A stretch of DNA of 64,000 nt from Gossypium raimondii. Lineage: Eukaryota > Streptophyta > Magnoliopsida > Malvales > Malvaceae. Positions 25,310 through 37,196 of the stretch are shown here, in pieces. A program made the translations under genes and the position numbers. Every line of letters starts with the position of its first letter. Position 1 is the stretch's first letter. Location: positions 60,397,980-60,461,979 of the forward strand of contig NC_068575.1 in the NCBI RefSeq assembly GCF_025698545.1, in the 5' to 3' direction. The notes beneath the pieces are model-generated. The model worked only from the letters and a program-made list of their open reading frames with translations, did no database searches and was not told the origin of the DNA.

Positions 25310-25816
25310 TCAAAATAGTCACTTTTGTTTTCTTTAATTGCATTTTAATCACTTACGTTAACGTGTTGTAAGATTTTAGTCACTTAACCCGTTAATTACC
25401 GTTAATGATGTAACGGTAAGCTAATGTGGCATGTTAAATCATCATTTCAAACAAAATTTTAAGTTAAATTATACAACTAATTCTTTTTTTTCATTTTGAG
25501 CAATTTATTTTCTTTATTTCCATTCTCTTCGCTTCTCCTATTATTTTCCTTCATTCTCCATCTCTTTAAACATAAAAAAAATTGCTCAAAACAAAAACAT
25601 ATATGAATCAATTATATAATTTAACATAAAATTTTCATTTGAAATGATGATTTAACATGTCACGTTAGCTTACTGTTACACCGTTAACAAAAGTTAATGC
25701 TCAATAACTAAAATATTACAATACAATAGCGTAAAGGACTAAAACTTAACATTTTAAATATAAGTGACTAAAGTGTAATCTGAAAAAACAAAAGTGACTA
25801 TTTTGATAATTTACCC
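25310..25816. mobile_element. Mutator-like MITE with long terminal inverted repeats
   Basis: 507-bp element whose two halves are long, imperfect inverted repeats (about 200 bp each). The ends read GGATAAACTATCAAAATAGT and, reversed, GGGTAAATTATCAAAATAGT. It is flanked by perfect 9-bp direct repeats, ATTATATTT at 25301-25309 and 25817-25825. Long TIRs plus a 9-bp target duplication are the hallmark of Mutator-superfamily elements; with no ORF it is non-autonomous. Confidence 0.9.
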
Positions 25817-25903
25817 ATTATATTTTTATATGCAAATTGGAATATATATTAGACATATATTAAATGCTAGTACTTTCAAATAAAAGAGTAGCTTTACGAA
25901 GGA

Positions 25904-26089
25904 AATAATCTCTCAAATCATACCAAGTAATATGGTAAATGAATAGATCTAATAATCTCTCCATCATGCTAAGTAATATGGAAAAATAAATAGACGTAAT
26001 AATCTCCCAATCATGCTAAGTAATATGGTAAATAAATAGATGTAATAATCTCTCAATCATGCTAAGTAATATGGTAAATAAATAGATCT
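25904..26089. repeat. 46-47-bp tandem repeat, four copies
   Basis: Copies start at 25904, 25951, 25998 and 26044. Each begins AATAATCTC and contains AAGTAATATGG. The last two are nearly identical and the first is most diverged. The array lies just downstream of the RGP stop codon, possibly in or next to its 3' UTR. Confidence 0.92.
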
Positions 26090-26199
26090 ATATCCCCCCC
26101 TGCAAAAATAATCATTCCAAGCTTTAATGCAAGACCTTGAACAAAAATGGATGATCAGCGATAAGAGCCAATAGCAGCTAAACTTAACGCGAAGTAAGC

Positions 26200-27971
26200 T
26201 TATTTCGAGGCACCATTAGGCAAATCAGAAGATTTTGAGGCACCTGATGGATTCAGCTCATCCCATGCTTCAATCCATGTCACCATAGCATCTGCAAGCT
26301 TGTTAAAGTAGTCATCGACCTTGCCGAGTTTCGCCTTCACCTGCTTGGCGATTTCAGTGTAGCATTTTTGAACGCTGGTGCAGTCCTTCGGAAGGGTAAC
26401 CGATTGGAAGAATGGGATCAACTCTTCTTGCCAGTAGATGCCTTTGTATTCTTTCCTAAGATTCACGAATGGGTTGCTTGCTTTGCTGTGCCAAATGTAT
26501 GGCAATCCGGTCTTCACTCCCCATCCGAGGTGATCGCATATAACCTGCACGACAACGGACAAACTATTAACGGCTGCAGTTTAATAGGCTGGCCATAAGA
26601 CTATAACGGCAGCGACAAAGATAAGATACCTTGGTGCACCAGCCAGCCCACATATCATCGTATCGTCCAATAGGTTGGCCATCGCCCATGAGTCCAAAGT
26701 ACATTGCCGGGCCGATCAACTCACGGTCGAATGCAAGATTCATACCACACATGGGAAACAAGGTTCCCTTAGGTATTGTCATAACAGCATCAACGTACCT
26801 GATCGGATTTAGACATGGTTTAGTCTTCGATTAAAACAATAACATGCGATCATCACCGGTTATATATATACACATTATCAATACCTGGTGTTCCTCTCAA
26901 GAGGCTTGACAAGCTGAGTTGGTGCGTCATAATCCGGGATGTTGAGCCAGAGACCGTGAGACACGGCGGTGGGAACACCCTCGCGGAGACTAAATGGGTA
27001 CCCGCGAACAAAATCGGCACCAGCTCGGTATGGATCGTAAAGGGTGTTGAAGAAAAACGGAGTAGAGGGACTCAGAAGGTTCTTTATGTGCTGCTCCAAT
27101 GCATTAATGTCTTTTCCAGATGGATCTTTAGCAACCTGTAAAAACCAAGCAGCCTCAAACTTTCAGATTCACAAATTCATCGGAACATAGCCGGAGCAAT
27201 CGATTAGTGGAACATAACCGAACATTTATAAAATTTAAGCTCTAAGATCTCCGAAATCGAACTCGGATACGAGTGTGTGGGATATGTATAGTAAAATTTT
27301 TCTAAATTTTTTCATATATACAGAAAACACAGATCAGTGCATGTTATTTGATGAACAATGCAAAACAGATTTGTAACGGATGGATTCATAATTTAGCAGG
27401 GGGGAAAAACAATTGCAGATCCAAGTGCAAGTATCACAAAATTTACATTAAGAAAACAGATATTTTGAATTGAAAATTCAAGCCGCCAAAATACCAAATC
27501 AAATTTCAAATTAATTCAAGATCTAAACAGAAAAAAAAAATCATCACTAATTTAACCCAGATCTCGAAAAACACCACTAATTTAAAAATGAAATCAACAA
27601 TACCAAGAATTAATAAAGGCATGAGAGATGAATATTGAGCTTACGAAACAATCGTCGTCAATGGTATAGATGTACTTCTTCTTGGAAATCATGTATCCAA
27701 AGCACCGACAAGCAGAGTCCTTGAAAGAGATGCAAGAAGCTTTAGGACCCAAAATCCTATTGATATCGTTCCTGTTGTAAAGCTCGTAATCAAAGCCTTC
27801 AGGAACTTTGATAGCCTTTGAAGGATCGCCGTCTTGAACTATGATGAGATGGTAAGGTTGGAAAAAAGGTCTCCACATCTCCAAGAAATCTAAGTTCCTA
27901 ATGGTGGGAATCACGATGTCAAGCTCATCTTTCAACAGCGTGGCTGGTGAGATAGTCGCTGGATCCGCCAT
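26200..27971 (-). CDS. RGP: Reversibly glycosylated polypeptide / UDP-arabinopyranose mutase
   Basis: Cytosolic, Golgi-associated enzyme that interconverts UDP-arabinopyranose and UDP-arabinofuranose, feeding arabinose into pectin, arabinoxylan and glycoproteins. Exons 27971-27645, 27135-26885, 26798-26630 and 26544-26200 join in frame to 363 residues, matching the family (about 357-364). [20 protein letters not shown] opens the GT75 domain. The metal/UDP site is IDDDCF (Asp 105-107). [12 protein letters not shown] (residues 151-162) holds the arginine that becomes reversibly glycosylated in characterised homologues. [20 protein letters not shown] is the conserved C-terminal block. It is a full-length, undamaged, class 1-type UAM (not the inactive RGP5 type, as DDD is present). 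Which paralogue it is cannot be told here. Confidence 0.94.
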
Positions 27972-28093
27972 TGATGAGAGCTTGGAGTTTCAGAGCAAAG
28001 AAAAAAAACAAAACGAAGTAATGCAAAGCTGAAATTGAGTGGGGAAAGGAGGGTGGAGGTGTTTGTTTAAAAGGGGGAATAGCACGCGGATGG

Positions 28094-28099
28094 CACGTG
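28094..28099. promoter_or_regulatory. G-box (CACGTG) upstream of RGP
   Basis: A palindromic CACGTG inside GGCACGTGCG, about 125 bases upstream of the RGP ATG. It is a candidate bZIP/bHLH binding site; function is inferred from position only. Confidence 0.35.
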
Positions 28100-28164
28100 C
28101 GAAGAAATAAGGTGACTGTTTGTAATAAAACAGCTTTACTAGATTCCCGCGTACACCTGTTCAA

Positions 28165-30405
28165 GGCTGGTAATGAGTGGTCCTCCTGACGTGGTGGGTC
28201 CGACTCGATTTGAGTCGAATTTGGGTTAAAGTTTTTTTTTTTTAATTATCTTGAATAGCTTGATTTAAAATATTTAAATATTAATATTAATATATAATAT
28301 ATATAACAAATATATTTATAAAAGATCATTTTAAAATTAAATGAAATTTTAACTTAAATGATAAAAATATTAAATAATAAAGTTTTAGATTTAAATCTTA
28401 TTAAAGTAATATTAATTATTTTATAAAACGAAAAATTTTCAAAATTATTTAATTAAATTGAGATTCAGTTAAAAATTTAAACCAATTTAATAAACATTTT
28501 AAATAGTACTAGACTAAATTTGGATTTGAGCTTAGAAAATTTTTGAAATCATATTACAATTCGGTAAGATTCAACTATAAACAAATTTACCAGTCAAATC
28601 AAACTTAAATTAAATCGAGTTTTATAAAATATTTTGTAATTTGAAATTACCTATATTTAAATTTAATTATATTTATAAGTCCACAGAATTTCGAATAATA
28701 ATTCTCAACTGGACCCGGCTTGACCTCCTATTCATCTTATATTATTAAATGATAGAAGGGCAATGTTAGAAATGACATCAATTAAAGTGATTTAAAAAAC
28801 TAATAAATGTTCTTTCAATTTAATAAGAATAAATTTTAAAATGATAACTAAATAGTATTTAGTCAATGTTTGTATTAGCAATTGAAATTTTGATCCGAAA
28901 TAAGACCGATTTATCCTCCTATATAATAATTTTTTTTTTTAATCTTAGAATTATTATACTTTTTTACCACCACTATTTATCCTCAGTAAAAGAAAATTCT
29001 AACAATAAAATTGGGACGTGCGAGGCCGGCATGGCCGACACGATGACTTGTCTGAAAGGTTTTGTCAACATGGGGGCGACTATTCCAATTTGTACTTCAA
29101 ATTCAAACTCGCCGGTTTAGGTGGCTTTCATATTCGTACCGACGAGTGTATAAGCCAAAAAAGAAGTTAGGCTAAGGAAGAACACGTGGCAAATTGGTAG
29201 AGGGAGGTCAAATTTTTTTATTTTCAGATCTAGGCTGGAAAATTCGAAGTTGGGAAAAGTGACTGCTTTCAGTCAGTTTTACGAAGAAATAAATAAAAGA
29301 ATTAGTCAAACTGGAAAGAAGTTGACGAGTGGACTGGATTCTGTTTTGCGCCAAAATTAAAGGAGAAAAGGGCGAGCATTGATTTGATTGATAAATCGTA
29401 CTGGACACGTACAAAACCGCGCCAAGGGGTTTACCGAAGACTCATCATATGGAATATTTGATTTGTTAGTATATTCCTATTTGATACATTTTATACATTA
29501 TTGGAATGTTACTCTATTTCTATTTTAAACGAGTAGTTTGACGAGTAACATTTTAGTATATCTCTATTTTTATATTTTGTTAGTTTATTTTATTTAACGA
29601 GATACAGATTGTTCTATTATGGTTCAAATATACTTCATAATGATTCGAATTCGATCAATATAATCGAACAATAATATGTCAATTTACAGTACGTCAATAA
29701 TTGTATCTATTGTACTTATGACACGTAAAAATTAAATTAAATTAAATTAAATCGACATTTCATGTCTAATATTAACTAAAATCAGATTTCGTTTTGAGTT
29801 TTGAGATTTATACCTTTGAATATTCAAGATTACAAGACCATGCTTTTACATTTCAAATAGCATGAAATTAGGATACATCCAATTTGATAAAATATCGTCC
29901 CATTCTTGATTGTGAATATGATCGGATACGGTTATGGCGGAATAAGTGAAATTCAGTCTGTGATAATGTCAGTTTTTAAGCATGGATCAAAATCCAGGTT
30001 GGTTTTGAAGAAGATGATGGTAATTGGTGATGATGCGGCAACAAGGACAATTTTGCAGGTGGGTTGGCAAGCAGCTCTTCCAATGAAGATTGATTTTTTA
30101 TTCCAATTCTTTCGATACATACATTACATACATACATACACGCATGCATACATCATACATACATACATGCATACAACCAAGAAATTTCAAAATGCTTAAA
30201 CCTGATCAGCATGAAGAATCAATGGCCTACAATGTGTGAAGATCTACGTGCTTCTTATCCTACATATTTGTTTGTGTGCTTCAATTATGAGCAAAAGAAC
30301 TTGGAGCATAGTAAGAGAAGAATGACGGATAACAATGGCCGTTCATTCTCCTCCAACCCCCCTTCCCCAACAAAAAACAACAAAAAAATATCAATCAATT
30401 AATGA
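28165..30405. other. Intergenic region between RGP and the dentin-like gene
   Basis: AT-rich. It contains a (TTAAA)-type run near 29728-29749, an isolated ACACGTGGC (29182-29190), and a CATA-type microsatellite at about 30114-30177. The open frame at about 29906-30110 (GYGGISEIQSVIMSVFKHGS) has coding-like composition but I recognise no family and no gene model around it. It may be a relic exon. Confidence 0.5.
30114..30177. repeat. Imperfect CATA microsatellite
   Basis: Interrupted tetranucleotide run of ACAT/CATA units, with a few GCAT variants. Confidence 0.85.
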
Positions 30406-33400
30406 TCAAAGTGAAAGACATTGTACCCTATCAGGTAGATTCCTAGGCATTGGTATTCCGATAACGTATCTTTGGGAGAATTTGCGAGGACTCAAATTTG
30501 AGGACAATGAGGTCTCAGCCCCGTCAGCTTGCACCCGGCTATGGAACTTTGCAAAACGATTGATGACTGAAACCTTCTCTAGATCCTGACATTCCAGTCC
30601 CAAGTCCAAGATTGAGGCTCTCTTGTCCAGACTGCTTAAATACAGAGCAAATATTAGACACAACAACAAAATCATGATGAGCTTAAGGCAAAACCATAAA
30701 TGGTGGCTGCATTGACCAAACAAAGCAAAGAAAATTATCCAAAAGTAACAAATAAATAGAGGTGCAGTCTAGCCTAGACTCGGCAATATTAGTTAGATAC
30801 GGCATAAAACACAATGAGAATGCACAGATTACTAGGTTTAGTCGAGCCCCAAGCAAAATATTACTTCTAAAATAAAGCGAATGAACAAACAATATCAAAT
30901 TCTGAATTCAGACATGTTGACACACCCATGAGACAACAAAATAATAAACTGAATGGGTGGTCTGTGACGGAAGTACTTAACACAAAATGTTGAACTTCAA
31001 GACTCCTAAATATACACTGGATGAGATATTATGCATGAAGATGAATGGTAAAAAGTTTATGCAAGTTACCTCTGTAAATCGTTTTCCAGCTTCTTTGCCC
31101 TGATGATAAACTCTTCTGCAGCCTTTAAGATGAGTTGATTTCTGTCCTCCCTAAGCTTTTTAGAGAGGCTAAAAGCAAATAGACAAAAAAAAAATCATCA
31201 GTAAGATGGTATGCTCACAAAAAAGAAGATGCTCAAGGATTTCAGAAATAATTAACCAGTTCTTACATGCTTCCACTTCCAGGAGGAACAGCTGTATTAC
31301 TTTCAGGTATATATGCCGTGCTGCATGCATCCCCTAAAACTGATCTAGAAACAAAATAGGTCAGAGTCTCATAGTTTTTGCTGGCATCTGCAGAAAGAAC
31401 TACTCTTGGAGGAGCACGAAGTAGTTGCTGCATAAGCTGTGTTGTCAAAACAAGCCTTCTTTTGGATCTAAAAACTGGCAGCCAATCTTCAATCATTTCA
31501 GATTCATCCTCAACCTGCAATTAAGATCAATGTCTGTAAGCTGAGAACTCTCGGAGTTTTAAGAAGGAAAAACAAACATTCAGAGCTGACATTGAACACA
31601 CCTTCTCAATCAACCAATTTGCTGCATGAGCCCATTCCATTTCTGCCACACTGTAATCAATAGATAATTCCAAAAAGAACAAAAAACAATAGGATAGTGA
31701 GAGGAGAGCAATTATATTTTGCATGTTAGCAAATTATCAATCAGAAAATTTTGAGCACTTTGGACCATCAACATGTAAAATGTTAGAAGTCATTGCAACA
31801 AACGGGATATTGACTCCACTCACCTGATGTTCTGAGGCCCTTGAGAACCTTGAGTCACCTCTCTATGCCATGGTAGAAACTCAAACATCATACTTTTGCG
31901 CTTCTTTGCTCTCACAACCAAATTCTGATTTGCAATATCAGGTGGCAGTGAGTGAGGGGAGATGTACTCACTTGCTATTGGCATAAAGTTTGAGCTTTCC
32001 CGGGCTTTATCCATCAGACTAGCATCAGCAACGGTATTAATCTGCTTACTTGAATGAACAGGCAACCTGTCAGAAGCCCAGCCAACAATGGATGCTTTTT
32101 CTGTAGCATTCATCATGGCAATTTTCCGAGCATCATATATGGGCAACATTTTCCCATTTTTAATTGCCCCACACTGATTAAACCAGGATGGAGCCATCTC
32201 AGGACTGATCTGAGAGTGTTCAACCCTAATATTAGGAGCTGAATTATTAGAATTGAAGAAATGTTGGGGATCATTCCGAACAAATGCCAACATATTATCA
32301 GCAGATAACTGTGTCTCATGGTTATCTCCAGTGTTTGATAAAGAGCTCAGCATTTTAGAATCTCCAGAAGGAACTGAAGTACGGTTAACCAGGGCATCTC
32401 TCATCGTAGTACTGGATCCATAAGATAACTGCTCTGCACCCTGGGAACTTTCCTGCTGAGCATCCAAACCAGAGTCTGGAGGTGGACCTTTAAATTTTTT
32501 AACACTCCTTGGATCAACCTCTGTATTTCTCAACGCCTGTACCTGATGCAACAATGAATCATTCTGACAGACAGCACTATCTGGTCTTAAAGAACGGCCA
32601 AAAGCTTCAATGTCTCTTTGCATTCTTAAAGGATTTTGGATGGCATTATTCTCCGATAGTCCCAGTTGAGCTTTTTCTGGTTGCTCTTCTCCAACAAAGC
32701 TTTTTGGTTTAGCAAAGCCTGCAGGGAACTCAGATTGGCCACTATTTCCTGCCTGCGCAATTTGATCATCTAGCTTCTCTGATCCAGGAAGAGTTTTTTC
32801 TGAGTTAATATTTGACTGTTGATGAGGATTCAACAAATTTTGTGACGCCTGAGAGAACCGAGTTCCTAATAAATGTTCTGGGGCTGAGACACTGGTCCAA
32901 ACATTGGGCATTTGCGTATAAGCACCATGCTGAGAAGATTCAGCAGTGGCAGAGGGTTGTGAAGCTGGCATAGCCTCCAACACCGGAAACTGCTGACCTG
33001 AATCCTGTGCAAGGTTTTGTTTTCCAGTGCTACTAATAGGAAAAGAAGTCTCTGAAGAAGAAAAGTCGTCATCTGGAGCAGTTTTACGTTTGCGAGGTGC
33101 TGATTTGCCACCCAATTGACTAGTTCGAGCTCTCTCAGAAGAGTCATCAATCTGCTTTGACTCAGATGCCAACCCAACAAAAGGTGCATTGACAGATTCA
33201 TTTGGTGTCATCTGTCTACCCGCACCAATAAAATGCTGGCTTTGAAGATGACTTTTTAAATAAGAATAATCAGAGGTAAAACCCGCAGAAACATTGCCCT
33301 GGATATTATACTGAGAACATTTATTGCCGGTTAGACCAGAAACACTTGAAACATTATTCGTAATATCTTCATGGGATGCTCCATGAGTCGAGGACTGACC

Positions 33401-36400
33401 AGAAGCTGTTGAACCCAACCATGTACGATCCTTCCTTCCTACCTCAGAAGAAACATGAACTGAATTTAAAGAATTAACTCCTAGCAGAGAACTCTGAGAT
33501 GAAATTACACGATCTGGAATAGTAAACCTTTGAGATGGAGGACCCAGTTTTAAACCAAAACCCTGAGATGCAGAAGGCTTATTATACTCAAATTGGCCTA
33601 CAGATCCATCAGAAGTCTCTGCATCTGGCATTTCAGATGATTGATTGCGTTCAGAAGAGCTCAAGTGTGTTGCAGTACCATGTTCCCTTGGCTGATCAAC
33701 TTTTTGAAGAAGCTCCAACATATTTTTACTGCAAAAATTTGAAAACTCAGGGCACAAGAAAAAGTAAATAGCACAAATGTAATGGTAAGGAAAGCAGAAT
33801 TGTTGGCTTTACCATATTTCAAATGTCATATGATGATGAATGAGTTTTTACCATCATAGCTTAACAATCCAAAAGACTATATCGTACATATCAGTAACAT
33901 CCACAATAAGAATTGAGAAAAGCAATATTCAAGTCGAGCTAAAAATTGAGAAGTACAAAATATTCGCCTACCTATTTGAAGCTGTCTTGTTTGGCATAAA
34001 ACCACCAAAAGATCTCTCACATGAAGAACCAGGATTTGAGCTTCTGGAAGGTACCTCGTCTACTTGAATGCCCTGAAAACAACCCTAATATGCAGAAGAA
34101 AGTTAATAAAAGAATGTTTGGTCTTCTGAAGGCTACATTAATAAAAGAAAGGCTATTTCAAACCATTAACATATACGGCCAAACAAAGAAAATAACCTTT
34201 TCAGTGTCTGTAGACTCTCCAGCAGCATGACAAGTATATTTTGACTGCCCAAAATATCCTTGGTCATGAACTTTAGATCCTTGGGAAACATTGGGTATTC
34301 CCTGCATTTGTGTGACACTTTTAGTTCCATAAGAACGTTCAACCTCCGCATTCAGATCCCCCATAGGATGATACTGAAAGTTACGGGTTCCATAAGGTTT
34401 ATGACTAACTTGAACAGATGACTTCTGTTTTGCTCCCTGTGGATCATTTGCATCCAACCAGACATTTTCTCTATTGCCACCAGTGGAAGTATGGTGGGAT
34501 AAGTTACGGCGAAAACTGTCATTTGAATTTTCTTTGACATTGAGGTTCTCCATATTTGCTTCAGACAGTCCCTTGTCCAAGTAATTATTTCCAGAGGAAT
34601 CAAAAGCTTGAGGACTCTTATCCAGATTTTCCTTAAAATTTGCTGGCATCCTGCTTAATCCAGAATTTACTTTAGAATCAATGCTTCTCCAGAGAGTAAG
34701 ATTATGGCTGTTTGGAAGCTGCTGGCTGCTCTCCTTGGTGACCCTTGTGGTTCTTGAATCTGTTATTGCAGCAACATTATCCTGATCAAAGCCTTCCCTA
34801 TTCACCTCTGGGCTTCCCAAGCTGGAATTCACATTCCGTGATTCAGGATGATCAAGAGCAGAACCATGACCTCTCTCATACATAGAACCTACGTGATCAT
34901 TATTCTGAGACGATTGCAACGAGCTTTCAGCATCCTGACTTTTTGATATGGCACCACCACTACGTGATGCAGACTCAACAAAGTTCCAACTGTTTGGCTT
35001 ATTGTGGATTTGACCACGAGGATCATATGCAGCTATGCCTTGGGGACTTGAAATGCTCCTTGCACTTACTTGCACATCAGGACTCTGAGCAACATTTTCC
35101 AAGAGTTGAGCACTTTCAGCTGCATTCCTTGCACTTACTTGCACATCAGGACTCTGAGCAACATTTTCCAAGAGTTGAGCACTTTCAGCTGCATTCTTTT
35201 GTAGAGGACTCTGATATAACCATTTGCTTCGTCCGTCTGTTAGCTGTTGAACAGACCTCTGAGGGGTATCATTATGCATCCTCATCTGTTCATTTGCAGT
35301 CTGAACTCCTGATTGTTGAACCCCAGGAACACTACAAAAGTCAAAATTGATATTGGCATCCATAGACATGGGAAACGGCTTAGAGTTCAAAGTCAGGGCC
35401 TTTTGCAAGTTGTAATCAGTCAAAGGGGATAGCTGTTTGCTGACGTCATTGACAGTTGATGCAGGCATGTTCCCATTTGGAGGTTCACAATTCTGCATAC
35501 CCAAACCACTCCACTCTTCCTGTACCCCTATTTTATTACTCGGTGTTTCTGCTACAGCAGACTGCATAAGAGCACTCCAACTTCCACTTTGCAGAGAAGG
35601 AAATCCCCCTAAAGAGTCTGTAGCATCCAATACTGAACCCGAGTTGGTGCTCTTTCCAAAGATATCCCACATACTGTCATCTGAACCAAACAAAATCTTT
35701 TCTTCAGTTGGATCCAGCATAGCCACATTCTGGGAGGAGGAAACCTGAACTGCTGACTTCTCCAGGGATGCTTCTGGAGGACTGCAATGTTCTTGCCTCC
35801 GAGGAGACTGTTGCATCACAGCATTTTTTGGCTGGATAACCATTTGCTGCAAGTTCTGTGAATGAACGCTATTTAAACCTTGCACAGCCACAGCCCCAAA
35901 TACATTTTTACCCTGATCATGCTGTCTAGAAATCAAAGTTCCATCTTGCAAGCCAACTTGATCTGAATACATAGCAGACTGATTACCCGGAAAGGAATTA
36001 CTGCTAGCTGGCACCTGCTGTATTAAAGGTTTATCCATTTGAGCAGAAGAATATTGATATGGATTTCCTCTTGCACCAGTGGTAGAAATCCCATAAAATG
36101 ACTGATCAACCTGTTGAGGAACCAATCCCATCAAATGCTTCTGCCCTTGTTCAGGGGAAAACATAAATCCACCAGAGGATCCCTGCACGGCTGGAGAGGC
36201 ACCATGCTGTAGCCAATTTGCATTTGGTGTCATGTGCTCAGACTGCCAGGTATGATTTGAAACATCACGGACAGGAACACCATTGATTGGAGCTGGAGAA
36301 AGGCTGTCTGATACCTGATTCGTAGAGCTCAACTGCCTTGCTTCTGGTAGGTGAAACTGTGGCTTTGGAAGTTGTTGTCTCAGTAATTCTTGCATTATAG

Positions 36401-37139
36401 CGTGTTGCTGTAACAGCTGCATGTCAGTCATACCTGATTGCTGCCTTGGCAAAGATTGGATCATGCCAGGATGCTTTCCGCTAATTTGTTGTTGCCCTCC
36501 AAAAAAATCATAATTTTTGGGAGATTCAGTAGGTTCTAACCTTGATAAATTTTTTTTATGAAAATCAGGGCCATTTTCAGTTGGTGAATCAAGAACTGAC
36601 AAGCCTCTAGATGATGCTCCTAAAAAGTTTGTTTCATTCTGCCTTGCTGAGAAAGCCCGATGCCCTTGTATATAGCCATTTGCAGTTGGTGATTGGTTTT
36701 GCAATTGACTTCTGGCAAAGTCAGGCCTCAGACCTGATTGACTGAAGTAAACCCCATGCTGCAGGCTTGAAGACTGACCACCATGTCCTCTGTCAGACTC
36801 TGCTAATGCCAAAGGAAAATAAAATAATGTCAAATTAAAAAGTAGTTTAGAAGCATGTAACAACAATGGATTAATATCTCGGTACAATAATTGTTGTACC
36901 AGAGCAAGTAGAGACTGAAAAACAATCAAGATGCCTTAATTATTACCTAATTGATGAACACTTAAATTCTTCAAACTGGAAACAAGAGGCCCGCCAACTT
37001 GTCTCTGGCTTCCAACCCAGAGATTGTTACTTAAGCCAGGCCAGGTACCATCAATAACCTGTGATTGATGCTGACCCTGGGAGAAACTCTCTTGGCCAAG
37101 GAAATTATGGATCCTGTCTCCAACTTCGTTCCCAGGCAT
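30406..37139 (-). CDS. Large low-complexity 'dentin sialophosphoprotein-like' plant protein
   Basis: A plant-specific family of unknown function (Arabidopsis relatives recalled near At5g07940-07980). Exons: 37139-36947, 36799-34197, 34072-33972, 33728-31824, 31650-31602, 31514-31267, 31168-31070, 30631-30406. All join in frame to about 1,807 residues. I start at MPGNEVGDRIHNFLGQE, the family N-terminus; an upstream in-frame TTG is not a start. Most of the protein is Ser/Gln/Asn-rich and predicted disordered. It carries a Lys/Arg patch (KSAPRKRKTAPDDD), suggesting a nuclear location. The C-terminal 250 residues are more ordered: EWAHAANWLIEKVEDESEMI, RLVLTTQLMQQLLRAPPRVV, and a helical LREDRNQLILKAAEEFIIRA. 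A 23-residue segment is duplicated exactly. The 5' UTR intron is long (about 37197-38923). Family firm, function unknown. Confidence 0.86.
35059..35196 (-). repeat. Exact 69-bp tandem duplication within the dentin-like CDS
   Basis: Two identical 69-bp copies in the large exon encode two copies of a 23-residue unit (begins NAAESAQLLENVAQSPDV). The frame is kept. No differences between copies are visible, so the duplication is recent or homogenised. Confidence 0.95.
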
Positions 37140-37196
37140 AGATAATCCAGCCAAAACTATTCGGCAGCTAAATTTTTGTGAGAAGAAAATTACTAC

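Larger units (their letters stand above)
23308..26199. other. Repeat-bearing intergenic region between USP and RGP
   Basis: The USP promoter side (23308-23600) has no clear motif. Beyond it lie a GC-rich dispersed repeat (24423-24777), an inverted-repeat transposon with 9-bp target duplications (25310-25816), and a 46-47-bp tandem array (25904-26089), all listed separately. No gene is supported. Confidence 0.6.

Noticed and set aside
16351-27971. GAUT11 and RGP as a cell-wall gene cluster
   Set aside because: They are separate single-copy-looking genes 6.5 kb apart with an unrelated USP gene and repeats between; nothing indicates co-regulation.
36932-37154. Start of the dentin-like protein at 37154
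   Set aside because: That position is a TTG codon; the family N-terminus MPGNEVGD begins at the ATG at 37139.
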